From contig NZ_PDUD01000024.1 of the NCBI RefSeq assembly GCF_002646595.1, positions 1 through 64,000 on the forward strand: DNA of 64,000 nt. Reading direction: 5' to 3'. Origin of the DNA: Flavilitoribacter nigricans DSM 23189 = NBRC 102662 (lineage in GTDB: Bacteria; Bacteroidota; Bacteroidia; Chitinophagales; Saprospiraceae). The translations under genes were made by a program, and so were the position numbers. Shown one piece after another: positions 17,724 through 26,331 of the stretch. Below the pieces are notes generated by a model. It saw nothing but the letters and a program-made list of their open reading frames with translations, was not told the origin of the DNA and did no database searches. Numbering within the stretch: position 1 is the first letter of the stretch; each line of letters opens with the position of its first letter.

Positions 17724-19013
17724 ATGTACCGAATGTTTACCCTCCTGCTGTGCAGTCTCTGTACGCTGACTGTCTTTAGCCAGAAAAATTTTGTACCCGC
17801 CCACCTGACGACTCTCGACGGCCGTACGTATGTCGGGGAGATTGATTTCCGGGAATGGACCATCAATCCGGACCACATCCGGTTCCGGCCGTCGGCGGAT
17901 GGAAAGATCCAGGAATTGAGCGTGCGGGAAGTTGCCGGCTTTCAGATCGATGAGCAGCAGGAAAAATACATACGGGCCGAAATCAGCATTATTGACGAAT
18001 CAATCGAATTTGATCAATTACCGTTCTTTCGAAACGTACTTTCCATTGATCACCGGATACCCCGGGTAGAAGCAACGGTATTTCTGCGGGTGCTCGCCGA
18101 AGGAACCCTCAATCTCTATCAGTTCATCGATCAGAATCATCGCCTTCATTATTACCTGCAAAAGGGGACCGGACCAATCGAAGAGCTTACCTACCGGGTG
18201 GTCAAGCTATTCGAGGCCGAACCTGTACTGCAGGCGGGTATGCGCCGCACGGACAATGCCCACATTGTAATATTGGAAACCTATAAAATGGAACTGGCCA
18301 AAGCGATGACCAACGGCTGCCCCAAACTCCAGAGTGCTATCGGCCAACTCCCCTACTCCAACCTCATTAAAAATCTGGTGGTGAGTTATAATGAATGTCT
18401 GGATAATTCTACTTACGTCATGCCCAGGCAAAAGTCTTACCATGCATTTTTTGTCCAGGCGGGTATCCTGAACGCCGGCTTCTCCGCTAATGACCAGAAC
18501 CATCCGGAGACGATCAAACTCTCCAAAGACCTTTCCGCTTACCTGGGGCTGGGCTATGAATTTGCCGTTCCCCGCACCCGGGATAAATTCATTCTGGGTC
18601 TGGAGTTAGGTTTTTTCAGCAGTCGGTCGATTGCCAGTAACGAATTTTTCATTGTTGAAGGCGCCCGGCGCTCCATTCGGTACGAGCTGGAACAAAATGT
18701 GAGTCAGTTTAGTTTGTACGGAAAATTTATTCCCTTTAAAGTCAAATACGCTCCGTACATCAAAGCGGGACTGGGTATATTCCACTACCGTAAGAACAGT
18801 TTCACCGTCCAGGACAACCGTCCGAATAATTACGTGTTCTCCCGGCACGATCTGAAAAAAGCCGAAATGACTTCCCTGCTCGGGATCGGTATTCAGTCCA
18901 GGCGGTTCTTCACGGAGTTCCGGTACGGTTCCGGTACTGATATCAATCCTACTACCGGATATGATCTGCAGATCGATCGATGGTCATTGGTGCTGGGGGT
19001 GAAGTTTATGTAA
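17724..19013 (+). CDS. Secreted protein with C-terminal beta-barrel-like domain, unknown function
   Basis: 429 residues with a Sec signal peptide ending VFSQ. The first part (about 25-190) is a beta-rich region beginning LTTLDGRTYVGEIDFREW, of a kind seen in many uncharacterised Bacteroidota envelope proteins. The last 170 residues alternate hydrophobic and polar residues with repeated aromatic turns (LGLGYEFAV, FILGLELGFFSSRS, FFTEFRYGSG, WSLVLGVKF) like a small outer-membrane barrel with a terminal aromatic. I do not recognise a specific family. Its TAA stop is the first triplet of the inverted repeat that follows. Confidence 0.8.
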   Translation: MYRMFTLLLCSLCTLTVFSQKNFVPAHLTTLDGRTYVGEIDFREWTINPDHIRFRPSADGKIQELSVREVAGFQIDEQQEKYIRAEISIIDESIEFDQLPFFRNVLSIDHRIPRVEATVFLRVLAEGTLNLYQFIDQNHRLHYYLQKGTGPIEELTYRVVKLFEAEPVLQAGMRRTDNAHIVILETYKMELAKAMTNGCPKLQSAIGQLPYSNLIKNLVVSYNECLDNSTYVMPRQKSYHAFFVQAGILNAGFSANDQNHPETIKLSKDLSAYLGLGYEFAVPRTRDKFILGLELGFFSSRSIASNEFFIVEGARRSIRYELEQNVSQFSLYGKFIPFKVKYAPYIKAGLGIFHYRKNSFTVQDNRPNNYVFSRHDLKKAEMTSLLGIGIQSRRFFTEFRYGSGTDINPTTGYDLQIDRWSLVLGVKFM

Positions 19014-19058
19014 CACCGACTTCCAGTCGGTGACACAGCCGACTGGAAGCCGGTGTTA
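19011..19058. repeat. Inverted repeat whose ends supply both convergent stop codons
   Basis: Arms of 20 bases, TAACACCGACTTCCAGTCGG (19011-19030) and CCGACTGGAAGCCGGTGTTA (19039-19058), with one mismatch and an 8-base loop. Each arm is itself palindromic (CCGACT-TCC-AGTCGG). The plus-strand gene stops with TAA at 19011-19013 and the minus-strand nitrilase-family gene stops with TAA at 19058-19056, so both stops lie in the element. It probably also works as a bidirectional terminator. Confidence 0.8.
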
Positions 19059-20000
19059 CGACAGATCCACCAACCCCTGTCGCTCCCGATTGACCGTCAG
19101 CCGGGTCACATCCGGCCGGGAATAATGCCCCACTACGTCAAAATTTTGCCGTTCTTCCAATACCCGGTTAAAATCCAGTGTGGCGGTGATCAGGCCTTCC
19201 CGGTCAAGTACCGGTTCGATCAGCCATTCGCCGTCCGGCCCGGCAATACAGGATCCACCGTTGGCCAGTACCGGGGGTGCCTTTTCCAGGATCAAATCCA
19301 GGTGGGGCGTATCCTCCGGAAAGTCTTCCCGCCGCATCAGGGAAGAAACCGAAATGCAGTACGAACGCCCTTCGCGGGCAATGAAACGGGTAATGTCCCG
19401 GGTATTGTAATCGCTGCCCGGCCAGACTGCTACGTGCAGGTTTTCCCCCATACCATACAGTGCCGTTCGCGAAAGCGGCATCCAGTTCTCCCAGCAGTTC
19501 AGGCCCCCGACGGTAAACTGCTTGAGCGGATGTACGCGCAGTCCGTGTCCGTCTCCCGGAGCCCAGGTCAGTCGTTCTTCGTAGGTAGGTTGCAATTTTC
19601 GGTGGGTCGAGCGGATCTTGCCCTGCGGATCGATAAAGACCAGCGTGCAGTAGAGGCTGTGGCCGCCCCGGTCCGCAGGCCGCTCGATGGTGCCCAGATA
19701 GATCGCCATCTCGTGTTTGGCGGCCAATTGGCAAATAGATTCCAGATCGCCGGCCTCGATCTGCACCGCATTGCGGGCGTAGTGTGCGTGCAGGGCTTTT
19801 TGTACCCGGGAATTGAATTCGGCACCGTTGGTCAGAGACACCCAAAATGGATAACCCGGCAACAGGGCTTCACCGAAGATGAGCAGTTCGCAACGGGCCG
19901 CAGCGGCCTCTTCGATCGTGCGCTCAATTTTTTCGAGGGTGGCGGCTTTATTCAACCAGACCGGAGCGATCTGAGCCAGTCCGACGCGGAGTGTATGCAT
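19056..20000 (-). CDS. Nitrilase-branch carbon-nitrogen hydrolase
   Basis: 314 residues, full length for nitrilases and cyanide hydratases. The catalytic triad is intact: Glu 44 in FGEALLPGYP, Lys 135 in HRKLQPTYEER and Cys 169 in GGLNCWENWMPL. The HRKLxPTxxER motif and NCWEN are typical of branch 1, which hydrolyses nitriles to acids and ammonia, though amidase-like activity cannot be excluded. No signal peptide. The last codons and the stop fall inside the inverted repeat shared with the convergent gene. Single gene by spacing. Confidence 0.92.
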   Translation of the reverse strand: MHTLRVGLAQIAPVWLNKAATLEKIERTIEEAAAARCELLIFGEALLPGYPFWVSLTNGAEFNSRVQKALHAHYARNAVQIEAGDLESICQLAAKHEMAIYLGTIERPADRGGHSLYCTLVFIDPQGKIRSTHRKLQPTYEERLTWAPGDGHGLRVHPLKQFTVGGLNCWENWMPLSRTALYGMGENLHVAVWPGSDYNTRDITRFIAREGRSYCISVSSLMRREDFPEDTPHLDLILEKAPPVLANGGSCIAGPDGEWLIEPVLDREGLITATLDFNRVLEERQNFDVVGHYSRPDVTRLTVNRERQGLVDLS

Positions 20001-20096
20001 AGATGTGGTATTGTTGCGGGTAATGGGTTAAGCTATTGCTCTGGAAAACAAAACTTCCGGAGTGTGGATCCTCCCGGGCATGCGGGCTATGCTGTA

Positions 20097-20966
20097 TTAT
20101 ATGGACCTCAGGTTGTCGATCATCTGCTTGACCTTGGCGGTATTGCGATAACCTTTCATGGTAGCCTTCACCAGATACTGTTCGGCACTGGCAAAATTCC
20201 CCACTGACGCCTGGGCCAGGGCCATATTCGCGTAGGCAACTTCCTGCCCGGGATCCAGTTGGATCGCCTTTTCCAGGAAGCGGATGGCCTCCTCAAATTT
20301 CATGGTATGCGTCAGATGTAAAGCACCCAGACTGGTGTACAACTTAGCGTAATCCGGATTCAGCTCCAGGGCCCGCATATAACAGGATTCGGCCTTGTCG
20401 TACTGTGCCGTAAGGCGGTAAGCTACGCCCAGATTGGTCCAGTATTTACCGGAGTTGGCGTCCAGTTCCAGTGCTTTTTGGAAGGCTTCGATCGCATCCT
20501 GATGGTAATCCAGTTCGAGATAGATATTGCCGAGAATGGCGTAGGCTTCCGCCAGGTCGTAGCGGACAAATTCCTGATCCATGGCCTGCTTGATCACCAA
20601 TTCTGCCTCCCGGTAATTGCCGTCCTGAAATAGGCGGGCGGCTTTTTCCAGTAAGAGGTCGCCGTCTTCCACCTGGATCACCGGATTGCGGATCTCCGCT
20701 TTCTCCTCCTTCTGTAACTGGACAATCTTCTCGATCAGGATCTGTCGCAACTGGTTACGCTCGATATTGTAGCGTTCCTGCATAATGATCCCCAGGTCCT
20801 TTTCACGTTCCATATTACTCAGGCGGGCGGCGTACTGCATCAGGTCCGCCTCCAGGATCTGCCCCTGCAGGTCATCCAGGTTGGCCTGCAGGGCCTCGAT
20901 CACACCACGGATATCGTCTTCCGTGATCAGTTCTTTCAGTTGCTTGGCAAGAAGGTCAATACTCAT
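20097..20966 (-). CDS. EAD11-like N-terminal domain fused to TPR repeats
   Basis: 289 residues from the ATG at 20966. Residues 1-80 match the pattern of effector-associated domain 11 as I know it: LAKQLKELITEDDIRGVIEA, then a run ending AARLSNMEREKDLGII, and YNIERNQLRQILIEKIV. A short linker leads to at least four tetratricopeptide repeats (about 108-270; for instance AEAYAILGNIYLELDYHQDA and GKYWTNLGVAYRLTAQYDKA). EAD domains are adaptor modules that bring effectors and sensors together in conflict and signalling systems. No TIR, caspase or STAND partner is encoded nearby, so the partner would be elsewhere. The EAD call is by eye. Confidence 0.75.
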   Translation of the reverse strand: MSIDLLAKQLKELITEDDIRGVIEALQANLDDLQGQILEADLMQYAARLSNMEREKDLGIIMQERYNIERNQLRQILIEKIVQLQKEEKAEIRNPVIQVEDGDLLLEKAARLFQDGNYREAELVIKQAMDQEFVRYDLAEAYAILGNIYLELDYHQDAIEAFQKALELDANSGKYWTNLGVAYRLTAQYDKAESCYMRALELNPDYAKLYTSLGALHLTHTMKFEEAIRFLEKAIQLDPGQEVAYANMALAQASVGNFASAEQYLVKATMKGYRNTAKVKQMIDNLRSI

Positions 20967-21090
20967 GAACTCAGATTTGGGATACCGAAAGTGGTGTACG
21001 TAAATAAATAACAGCGGTTGCAGTCCCGGCAATTTAGCCCGTTTGCCACACTACTCCAAATGAAATACCCCAGTCCGATATCCGGAGTAT

Positions 21091-22191
21091 CTATCGCTTC
21101 AATACACTTTCCAGAGCCGCACCAACCTCCCGTTCGTTCTTATACTCCAATCCCAGGAGCCGGGCGACGGTGTTGGCGACCTGGTTTTGGTAAAGCTGCT
21201 GCTCCTGGCTTACTTCCCCCAGCGGCTTAAGCTCCGGCCCCATGGCTGCAATCCAGATCTGGCCTGCATCCGGGATCTCATCGCCGTGGTGTTTCCAGGT
21301 TTCCAGCGGCTGCGTTCCCCGGCCGTGGTCCGTAGTGATCAGAATAGTGGTATTATCGGAATAGACCGGATCCTGCTGTACGTAGTTCCAGAGCTCCGCG
21401 ATGAAGGCATCCGTGCGGTGGGCGGATGTGATGTATTCGTCGTAAGCTCCGTCGTGCGCAAAGTCATCCGTCTCACCGTAAGCGATGTACACCAGCCGGG
21501 GATGCCATTGCCGCATGTACTCCAGGGCGAAATGGTGAGTAAACGCATCAAAACGCACCGAGCCCCATTCTTCCGGGATCTGGGTCTGCATCTCGTACAA
21601 CAGGGCCTCTTTTTCGGATAACGGACCTTCCGGTCGTTCCGGATAACCGGCGTTTACGGGCACTCCGCTGCGTTCCGCATTCACGATATACGGAAACACA
21701 TCCCAGCTACCGAAAGCAGCGACGCGATTTTTGAAACCCGGCTGACGGTTGACAAATTCCAGGACCGTTACGTTCGGATTATTGATCTTCTTGTTGGAAT
21801 CAATGCGATCATCATCGGCGAAGCCGCTCAGGATCTCATTGTAGCCCGGATAGGAGAACCACATACTGTTGGAGCAATCCACTTTATTGCCTTTCCAGCG
21901 GTTACCGTAAAGCTGACCGTGGGCAGCGATGGTATTCCAAAAGAACGGCATCAGTTTTTTCCGGCGCATTTCGGGCGTTTCCGCCCAGAAATGTTCCTGT
22001 AGTTCTTCCGGTTTCGGTGTAAATTCAGGGTGATTCAGCAGGGCGGAATCAATACCGCCGAATACTTCCTGCCACCGCATCCCGTCGAGGGTGATCAAAA
22101 TGACATTTTCGGAAGTGATCGCTGCGGTCTGGGCCGAGGCAAGGGATTGCCAGCCGATCAGCAGTAATACAAGCACTAATTTTTTCTGCAT
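21091..22191 (-). CDS. Secreted alkaline-phosphatase-superfamily hydrolase
   Basis: 366 residues from the ATG at 22191, which opens a Sec signal peptide ending ASAQ. It belongs to the phosphodiesterase/sulfatase-like metalloenzyme superfamily: ENVILITLDGMRWQEVFGG (first metal Asp), SMWFSYPGYNEILSGF (probable nucleophile region), YIAYGETDDFAHDGAYDEY (Asp/His metal ligands) and TILITTDHGRG (Asp-His), with a late His in WKHHGDEIP. Periplasmic, acting on phosphate esters; substrate not predictable. An upstream in-frame ATG at 22215 is possible but less signal-like. Confidence 0.9.
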   Translation of the reverse strand: MQKKLVLVLLLIGWQSLASAQTAAITSENVILITLDGMRWQEVFGGIDSALLNHPEFTPKPEELQEHFWAETPEMRRKKLMPFFWNTIAAHGQLYGNRWKGNKVDCSNSMWFSYPGYNEILSGFADDDRIDSNKKINNPNVTVLEFVNRQPGFKNRVAAFGSWDVFPYIVNAERSGVPVNAGYPERPEGPLSEKEALLYEMQTQIPEEWGSVRFDAFTHHFALEYMRQWHPRLVYIAYGETDDFAHDGAYDEYITSAHRTDAFIAELWNYVQQDPVYSDNTTILITTDHGRGTQPLETWKHHGDEIPDAGQIWIAAMGPELKPLGEVSQEQQLYQNQVANTVARLLGLEYKNEREVGAALESVLKR

Positions 22192-22323
22192 TGGAAATGG
22201 TTTTTTAAAATTCATAATGCCATTTCACTGTCCCAATGCTTTTTCCCCAATGGCGCAAACTTAACAATTAATCGTACCCGGATGAATTTTCCCGGCGGGA
22301 AAATAAAGCTTCCATCGAAGAGA

Positions 22324-23019
22324 CTATGCAACGGAAGTATCCCGCCAGTGATCCATTATCTCGAGAAAAAGGGCCGGCATCTCCGCTTCCATTTCCATGT
22401 CCGCTCCGGTAATCGGGTGTTGAAAGCGCAGTTTCTGGGCGTGCAGGCACAGCCGGTGCGCTCCGGTTCGATCAGTAATTAGTCGATTGAGCGTCCAGTC
22501 GCCGTGCTGGGTATCGCCAATGATATCGTAGCGCTGCCGCGCGCAGTGCTGGCGCAACTGGTGCCAGCGACCGGTGTGCGGGCGGAGGGCCACCAGACTA
22601 AGTTCGAGATCGTCCACCCCTTTACTGCTCAGATCGGTCCGGATCGTTTCGAGCGTTTCGTAATCCGTACTGGCCTTTACCCGTTTGCCTTTTTTCCGGT
22701 CCAGTACCGGTTCGTCAAAAGTACCGCTGCCGGGGCTGCCCTTTACCAGCGCCAGATAGGTCTTTTCCACCGTCCTTTTTTCGAATTGCTGCGTCAGTTG
22801 CCGCGCCATATCCGGAGATAAGGCCAGCAGGACGACCCCGGATGTTTTGGCGTCCAGCCGGTGCACATTGTAGATCCACTGCCCGGTGATCTCCCCTACC
22901 AGTTTGGTCAGATAGGGTGCATCGTAGGCCATATGATCGTTTTTATGGATCGGCAGGTCAACTGGTTTATCAACCAGCAGGAGGTGTTCGTCCTGGTAAA
23001 GTATTGGGATGTTTGACAT
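22324..23019 (-). CDS. truC: RluA-family pseudouridine synthase, TruC-like
   Basis: 231 residues. It isomerises uridine in RNA. The catalytic motif is VHRLDAKTSGVVLLA, with Asp 56. TruC-type C-terminal signatures follow: PHTGRWHQLRQHCA, IIGDTQHGDWTLNR and RLCLHAQKLRFQHP. It has no S4 domain and the short length matches TruC, which modifies uridine 65 in some tRNAs. Another RluA-branch target is possible. The start codon is the first in frame; the gap to the D-lactate dehydrogenase gene on the same strand is about 100 bases. Confidence 0.88.
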   Translation of the reverse strand: MSNIPILYQDEHLLLVDKPVDLPIHKNDHMAYDAPYLTKLVGEITGQWIYNVHRLDAKTSGVVLLALSPDMARQLTQQFEKRTVEKTYLALVKGSPGSGTFDEPVLDRKKGKRVKASTDYETLETIRTDLSSKGVDDLELSLVALRPHTGRWHQLRQHCARQRYDIIGDTQHGDWTLNRLITDRTGAHRLCLHAQKLRFQHPITGADMEMEAEMPALFLEIMDHWRDTSVA

Positions 23020-23125
23020 CTTGCAAGACTACGCAAAATTTAGGGGATTATTACCAAAGTGCCGGTGAGATCCCACGTGCCCGGTCCCCACACGCGGAAA
23101 ACCGCTCCCTTTCCAGCCTATAAGC

Positions 23126-24124
23126 CTAGTCGACCTGCAATTCATTATCGGACTCCTGGTCCGCTGCCCACTGATCGATATTGTAGAAAGTGGTATCGGA
23201 GATGTTTTGCAAAGCCGTATCGGTCAGAAAGGCCTGATGACTGGTAATCAGTACGTTCTTGAACGTCATCAGGCGGGCGATCATATCGTCCTGCAATATA
23301 TCGTCTTCCGAATGATCTTCGAAAAACAGCCCGCTTTCCTCTTCGTAAACGTCGAGCCCCAGATAGCCGATCTTCCCGTTTTTCAGTGCCTTGATCACTT
23401 CTTTGGTATCCAAAAGGGCACCCCGGCTGGTATTGATGAGCATGACGCCATCCTTCATCTTATCCATCGCCTCTTTACCGATGATGTAGCGGGTCTGGGG
23501 GATTAACGGCAGGTGTAGGGTAATGATATCGGCCTGTTTGCAGATCGAATCGATATCCATATATTTCACTCCATACTTGTCCACCATGTCCGGATCTTCC
23601 TTCATATCGAAGGACAGAATTTCGCAACCGAAACCGTGGAGGATCCTGGCGACAATGGCCCCAATCTTGCCCATGCCCAGGATACCCACTTTTTTGCCGT
23701 GCATATCGAAACCGGTGAGTCCGTCAAGGGAAAAATTAAGGTCCTTGATACGATTGTTCGCACGGATGATCTTGCGGTTGAGGGCCAGCATTAAAGCCAC
23801 GGTATGCTCGGCGATGGCGTAGGGCGAATATTCCGGCACATTCGCCACTTTCATCCCCAGGGACTTGGCTTTTTGCAGATCGACGTGATTATAACCGGCC
23901 GAACGCAGCGCGACGTACCGAATCCCGTATTCGTGTAACTGTTCCAGGACCGGAGCGGAGGCGTCGTCATTTACGAACAGGGACACGGCATCGTGTTCGC
24001 GGGCCAGACCTGCGGTATTCAGATTGAGATTGGTAGAAAAATATTTTAATTCGTGTCCTGCCCGATTGGCTTTTTCCAGATAGGGAACTTCAAATTTGTG
24101 ACTGCTGAAGATAGCGATTTTCAT
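23126..24124 (-). CDS. ldhA: D-lactate dehydrogenase (2-hydroxyacid dehydrogenase)
   Basis: 332 residues, typical for fermentative NADH-dependent D-lactate dehydrogenase. The Rossmann motif GILGMGKIG is at 147-155. Active-site segments are LRSAGYNHVD, LINTSRGALLD, YLGLDVYEEE and ITSHQAFLT, which carry Arg, Glu and His. The motif LRSAGYNHVDL and the long spacer SGLFFEDHSEDD are characteristic of LdhA rather than phosphoglycerate dehydrogenases. It starts 11 bases after a DUF6090-like gene, so the two form an operon. Confidence 0.92.
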   Translation of the reverse strand: MKIAIFSSHKFEVPYLEKANRAGHELKYFSTNLNLNTAGLAREHDAVSLFVNDDASAPVLEQLHEYGIRYVALRSAGYNHVDLQKAKSLGMKVANVPEYSPYAIAEHTVALMLALNRKIIRANNRIKDLNFSLDGLTGFDMHGKKVGILGMGKIGAIVARILHGFGCEILSFDMKEDPDMVDKYGVKYMDIDSICKQADIITLHLPLIPQTRYIIGKEAMDKMKDGVMLINTSRGALLDTKEVIKALKNGKIGYLGLDVYEEESGLFFEDHSEDDILQDDMIARLMTFKNVLITSHQAFLTDTALQNISDTTFYNIDQWAADQESDNELQVD

Positions 24125-24135
24125 ACAAGCTTTTT

Positions 24136-24822
24136 TTATTCCAATCGCTCGATCTCTGTCTTAATGTTAGCCAGCAAGCGATTGCCTTCACGATTTAGGT
24201 GTTGATAAAAGTGAAGCAGATATTCATCCGTAGCGGATGCCCAGTAAAGGATCTGCCGGAAATCAAAATCTTGGATCAGGGCATTGTAATCGATCGGCTG
24301 CATCTGGTAATCCTTCAGGAGGAAATGCTCCATGAGTTTGGGCTTCATGTAGTTGGCGTAATGCCGCCGGTGTTCGCTCTCGTTGGTGAGGAGTTTATCG
24401 TAATCCAGATCGTAATAGGTAGCGATCTGGAGGCGTAAGGAATCATTGGTGACAGTCTCCAGCCCCCGGGACTTAAGGGTTTCGTAGGGCCCGTCGTTGG
24501 ATACCAGGAAAGTGAATCCCCGAATGTAGGGGATCGCCCGCAGTAAACTATCGCTGAGCGGCAGTTGTTGCTCCATATGTTTCAACAGGCGCTTGTAACC
24601 CTTTACCCGGCCGTCGAAACCGTGGATATTGAGCTCGATATCCTGGAGGTCCTGTTGGAGTGCATCCCGAAGTTCTTCCAGGGACTTGATCTCCACGCTC
24701 ACTTCTTTTCTGGCCTCATTCCAGTTGTTAAACCAGATCGCCATCGTGATCCCCAGAAAGATCAACACGAGCTCGCCCAAAGCGTAGCGCCAGCCTATTT
24801 TTTTGAAGATGCGTAGAGCCAT
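24136..24822 (-). CDS. DUF6090-like single-pass membrane protein
   Basis: 228 residues. One N-terminal membrane helix (YALGELVLIFLGITMAIWFN followed by NWNE), the hallmark of this Bacteroidota family, then a helical extracytoplasmic domain starting with a coiled coil (VEIKSLEELRDALQQDLQDI). Function unknown; homologues often occur in several copies per genome. It precedes ldhA by 11 bases and probably shares its promoter, but no functional link is established. Confidence 0.8.
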   Translation of the reverse strand: MALRIFKKIGWRYALGELVLIFLGITMAIWFNNWNEARKEVSVEIKSLEELRDALQQDLQDIELNIHGFDGRVKGYKRLLKHMEQQLPLSDSLLRAIPYIRGFTFLVSNDGPYETLKSRGLETVTNDSLRLQIATYYDLDYDKLLTNESEHRRHYANYMKPKLMEHFLLKDYQMQPIDYNALIQDFDFRQILYWASATDEYLLHFYQHLNREGNRLLANIKTEIERLE

Positions 24823-25038
24823 AATACAATCGGGCTTTGACTCCGGCTAAGATAAGAAACTGGAACTATACTCGACGAAAAGTAGTTTGGGATTTTCCCA
24901 AAGCGCTTCGCACTGCATATCCTGATGGGCATTCGTACGCCAGTCCCCGGGGCCACGACGGCCGGAGGAAGCGTTCCGTTCGCACAGATCATGCTACCGT
25001 ACGACTATATTTCGATGAAAAGGAGCGGATCTCCAGAT

Positions 25039-25635
25039 CTATCCCAGTCGTTTGTTGATCTCATCCTGCAGTTGCCGCCGGAGTTCCTGTTCTTTTTCCA
25101 GCATGCGCTTGCGGAGCTGATCCACTTTTTCCTGGAGCTCTGCGTTATCCTTCTTCTTTTGCCTCGTTACGGTATTAGCATAACGGAACCGGCCGAGGAA
25201 AAATACCAGGCCGACAGCCAGAGCGGCTATAATGGTCCAGACCAAAACGTGATAAACGGCCTTATCCATGGGAATTCCCAATAAACTCAGGCTGTTCTTA
25301 GCGTTTTTCAGCGTAGTGATCTCTTCATTGAGTGTTTCTTCTTCCTTTTTAAATTCTTCAATATCATCCTTTTGGACCTTCATGGTGATCTCGTTCTGCT
25401 TCAGGGTACCCTGTTGGGCCCGCAGCGAGTCCTGCACATTCGTCCAAAAAGTATTCAACCAGGTTTGGGGGACCACCTTATAGTTTTGATATCGGCTGGA
25501 TTCATTTACCAGGTAATCAAATTGTTCCTGCAGACTTCCCTTCGACAGTCCATCCGGCTGCTGGGCATTCACCTGCACCGTCATCCAAAAGGCCAGCGTC
25601 AGGACGAGGCCAATTTTGTATCTTCCCTTCATCAC
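25039..25635 (-). CDS. Membrane-anchored coiled-coil protein with signal peptide
   Basis: 198 residues: Sec signal peptide ending VNAQ, an extracytoplasmic helical segment with NESSRYQNYKVVPQTWLNTF, a coiled coil rich in Lys/Glu (about 85-115), one membrane helix (VYHVLVWTIIAALAVGLVFF) and a cytoplasmic coiled coil to the C-terminus. Homologues in Bacteroidota are often mislabelled as tRNA methyltransferases, but no methyltransferase motif is present. It may sense or transmit at the envelope; function unknown. Confidence 0.8.
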   Translation of the reverse strand: MMKGRYKIGLVLTLAFWMTVQVNAQQPDGLSKGSLQEQFDYLVNESSRYQNYKVVPQTWLNTFWTNVQDSLRAQQGTLKQNEITMKVQKDDIEEFKKEEETLNEEITTLKNAKNSLSLLGIPMDKAVYHVLVWTIIAALAVGLVFFLGRFRYANTVTRQKKKDNAELQEKVDQLRKRMLEKEQELRRQLQDEINKRLG

Positions 25636-25824
25636 GATCCGAAGATTTTATGTTTTCAACAATCAGCGTAATGGGTGTTTTTTTACCCACATTGAATAGT
25701 ATGCGATAAAGTAAAGGAAAAAGTGCGAGTAATTATTGTGTTAGAAACTGTTTTAAAAATGGTGCTGCCGTTGAGAAGCCCGGATTCTTCTCATGAACAA
25801 GGCGTGAAAAAGTGAGCATATCTC

Positions 25825-25865
25825 GATCCCGCCGTAGGGAAAACGTTAGTTCGGGAGCCTAAGCT
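25825..25865. repeat. REP-like copy B, related to 14859-14907
   Basis: Aligned with copy A on the same strand, it shares GATCC, GTAG, GAAAAC, TTCGGGA and CCTAA in the same order with small gaps. The inverted-repeat arms are less perfect than in copy A. This points to a small dispersed repeat family in the genome. Confidence 0.45.
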
Positions 25866-26019
25866 ACGTGATCTTTTTTGCAAGGCTATGCAGGGAAAAA
25901 ATGCGCGCTTCGTAAACCAGTATTTATTTTTAAGGCAGTTTCTTCGCTCGACTTTAGCATTTTATGTTGCGTCTAGTAAATAGAATAGGAAAACGGACAT
26001 TATAGATCAATATATGGCC

Positions 26020-26158
26020 AGGGCTACGCCCTTCAATGTAAAACTCCTTACTGATCTACAGATATTTTCGCAGCTACGCCGCTTACATGGGTCAGGGCAT
26101 CGCCCTGAAATATTTGTAGCTGCATGATTGAGATCAGATCGGGGAAGGGCATAGCCCT
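26020..26158. repeat. Cluster of three GGGC-N3-GCCC palindromes
   Basis: AGGGCTACGCCCT (26020-26032), CAGGGCATCGCCCTG (26093-26107) and AGGGCATAGCCCT (26146-26158). The middle one is enclosed by GCAGCTAC (26070-26077) and GTAGCTGC (26116-26123), which pair, and further by CTACAGATATTT and AAATATTTGTAG. The set looks like a multi-hairpin intergenic element and could be a transcribed structured RNA or a REP array. Confidence 0.55.
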
Positions 26159-26331
26159 GGAGATAAAAGGGGGTTCCTCCATCAAATGAGACGGCGAATT
26201 CAAAGAGCGATTTTAAGACATCAGGTTTATGATAGTATGTTTTAAAATTAGATTACAGCTTGGTGAGGGCACTGAATCCTATATTGAAAATGCTAAAGTG
26301 AGCTTAGAAAAGGATTATTGCAAGTCGGGCA

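Larger units (their letters stand above)
25636..26331. other. Long intergenic region with palindromic repeats, no gene seen
   Basis: Nearly 700 bases between two minus-strand genes. No open frame in it has a recognisable start, domain or codon use like its neighbours. It contains a diverged REP-like copy (25825-25865) and a cluster of GGGC/GCCC palindromes (26020-26158). The rest is AT-rich and featureless to my eye. Confidence 0.6.

Noticed and set aside
24900-24985. GC-rich stretch that looked like a possible tRNA remnant
   Set aside because: No cloverleaf with a T-arm GTTCGA-type loop and acceptor stem could be formed.
25039-25635. tRNA methyltransferase label often given to homologues
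   Set aside because: The protein is a signal peptide, coiled coils and one membrane helix; no SAM-binding or knot motif is present.
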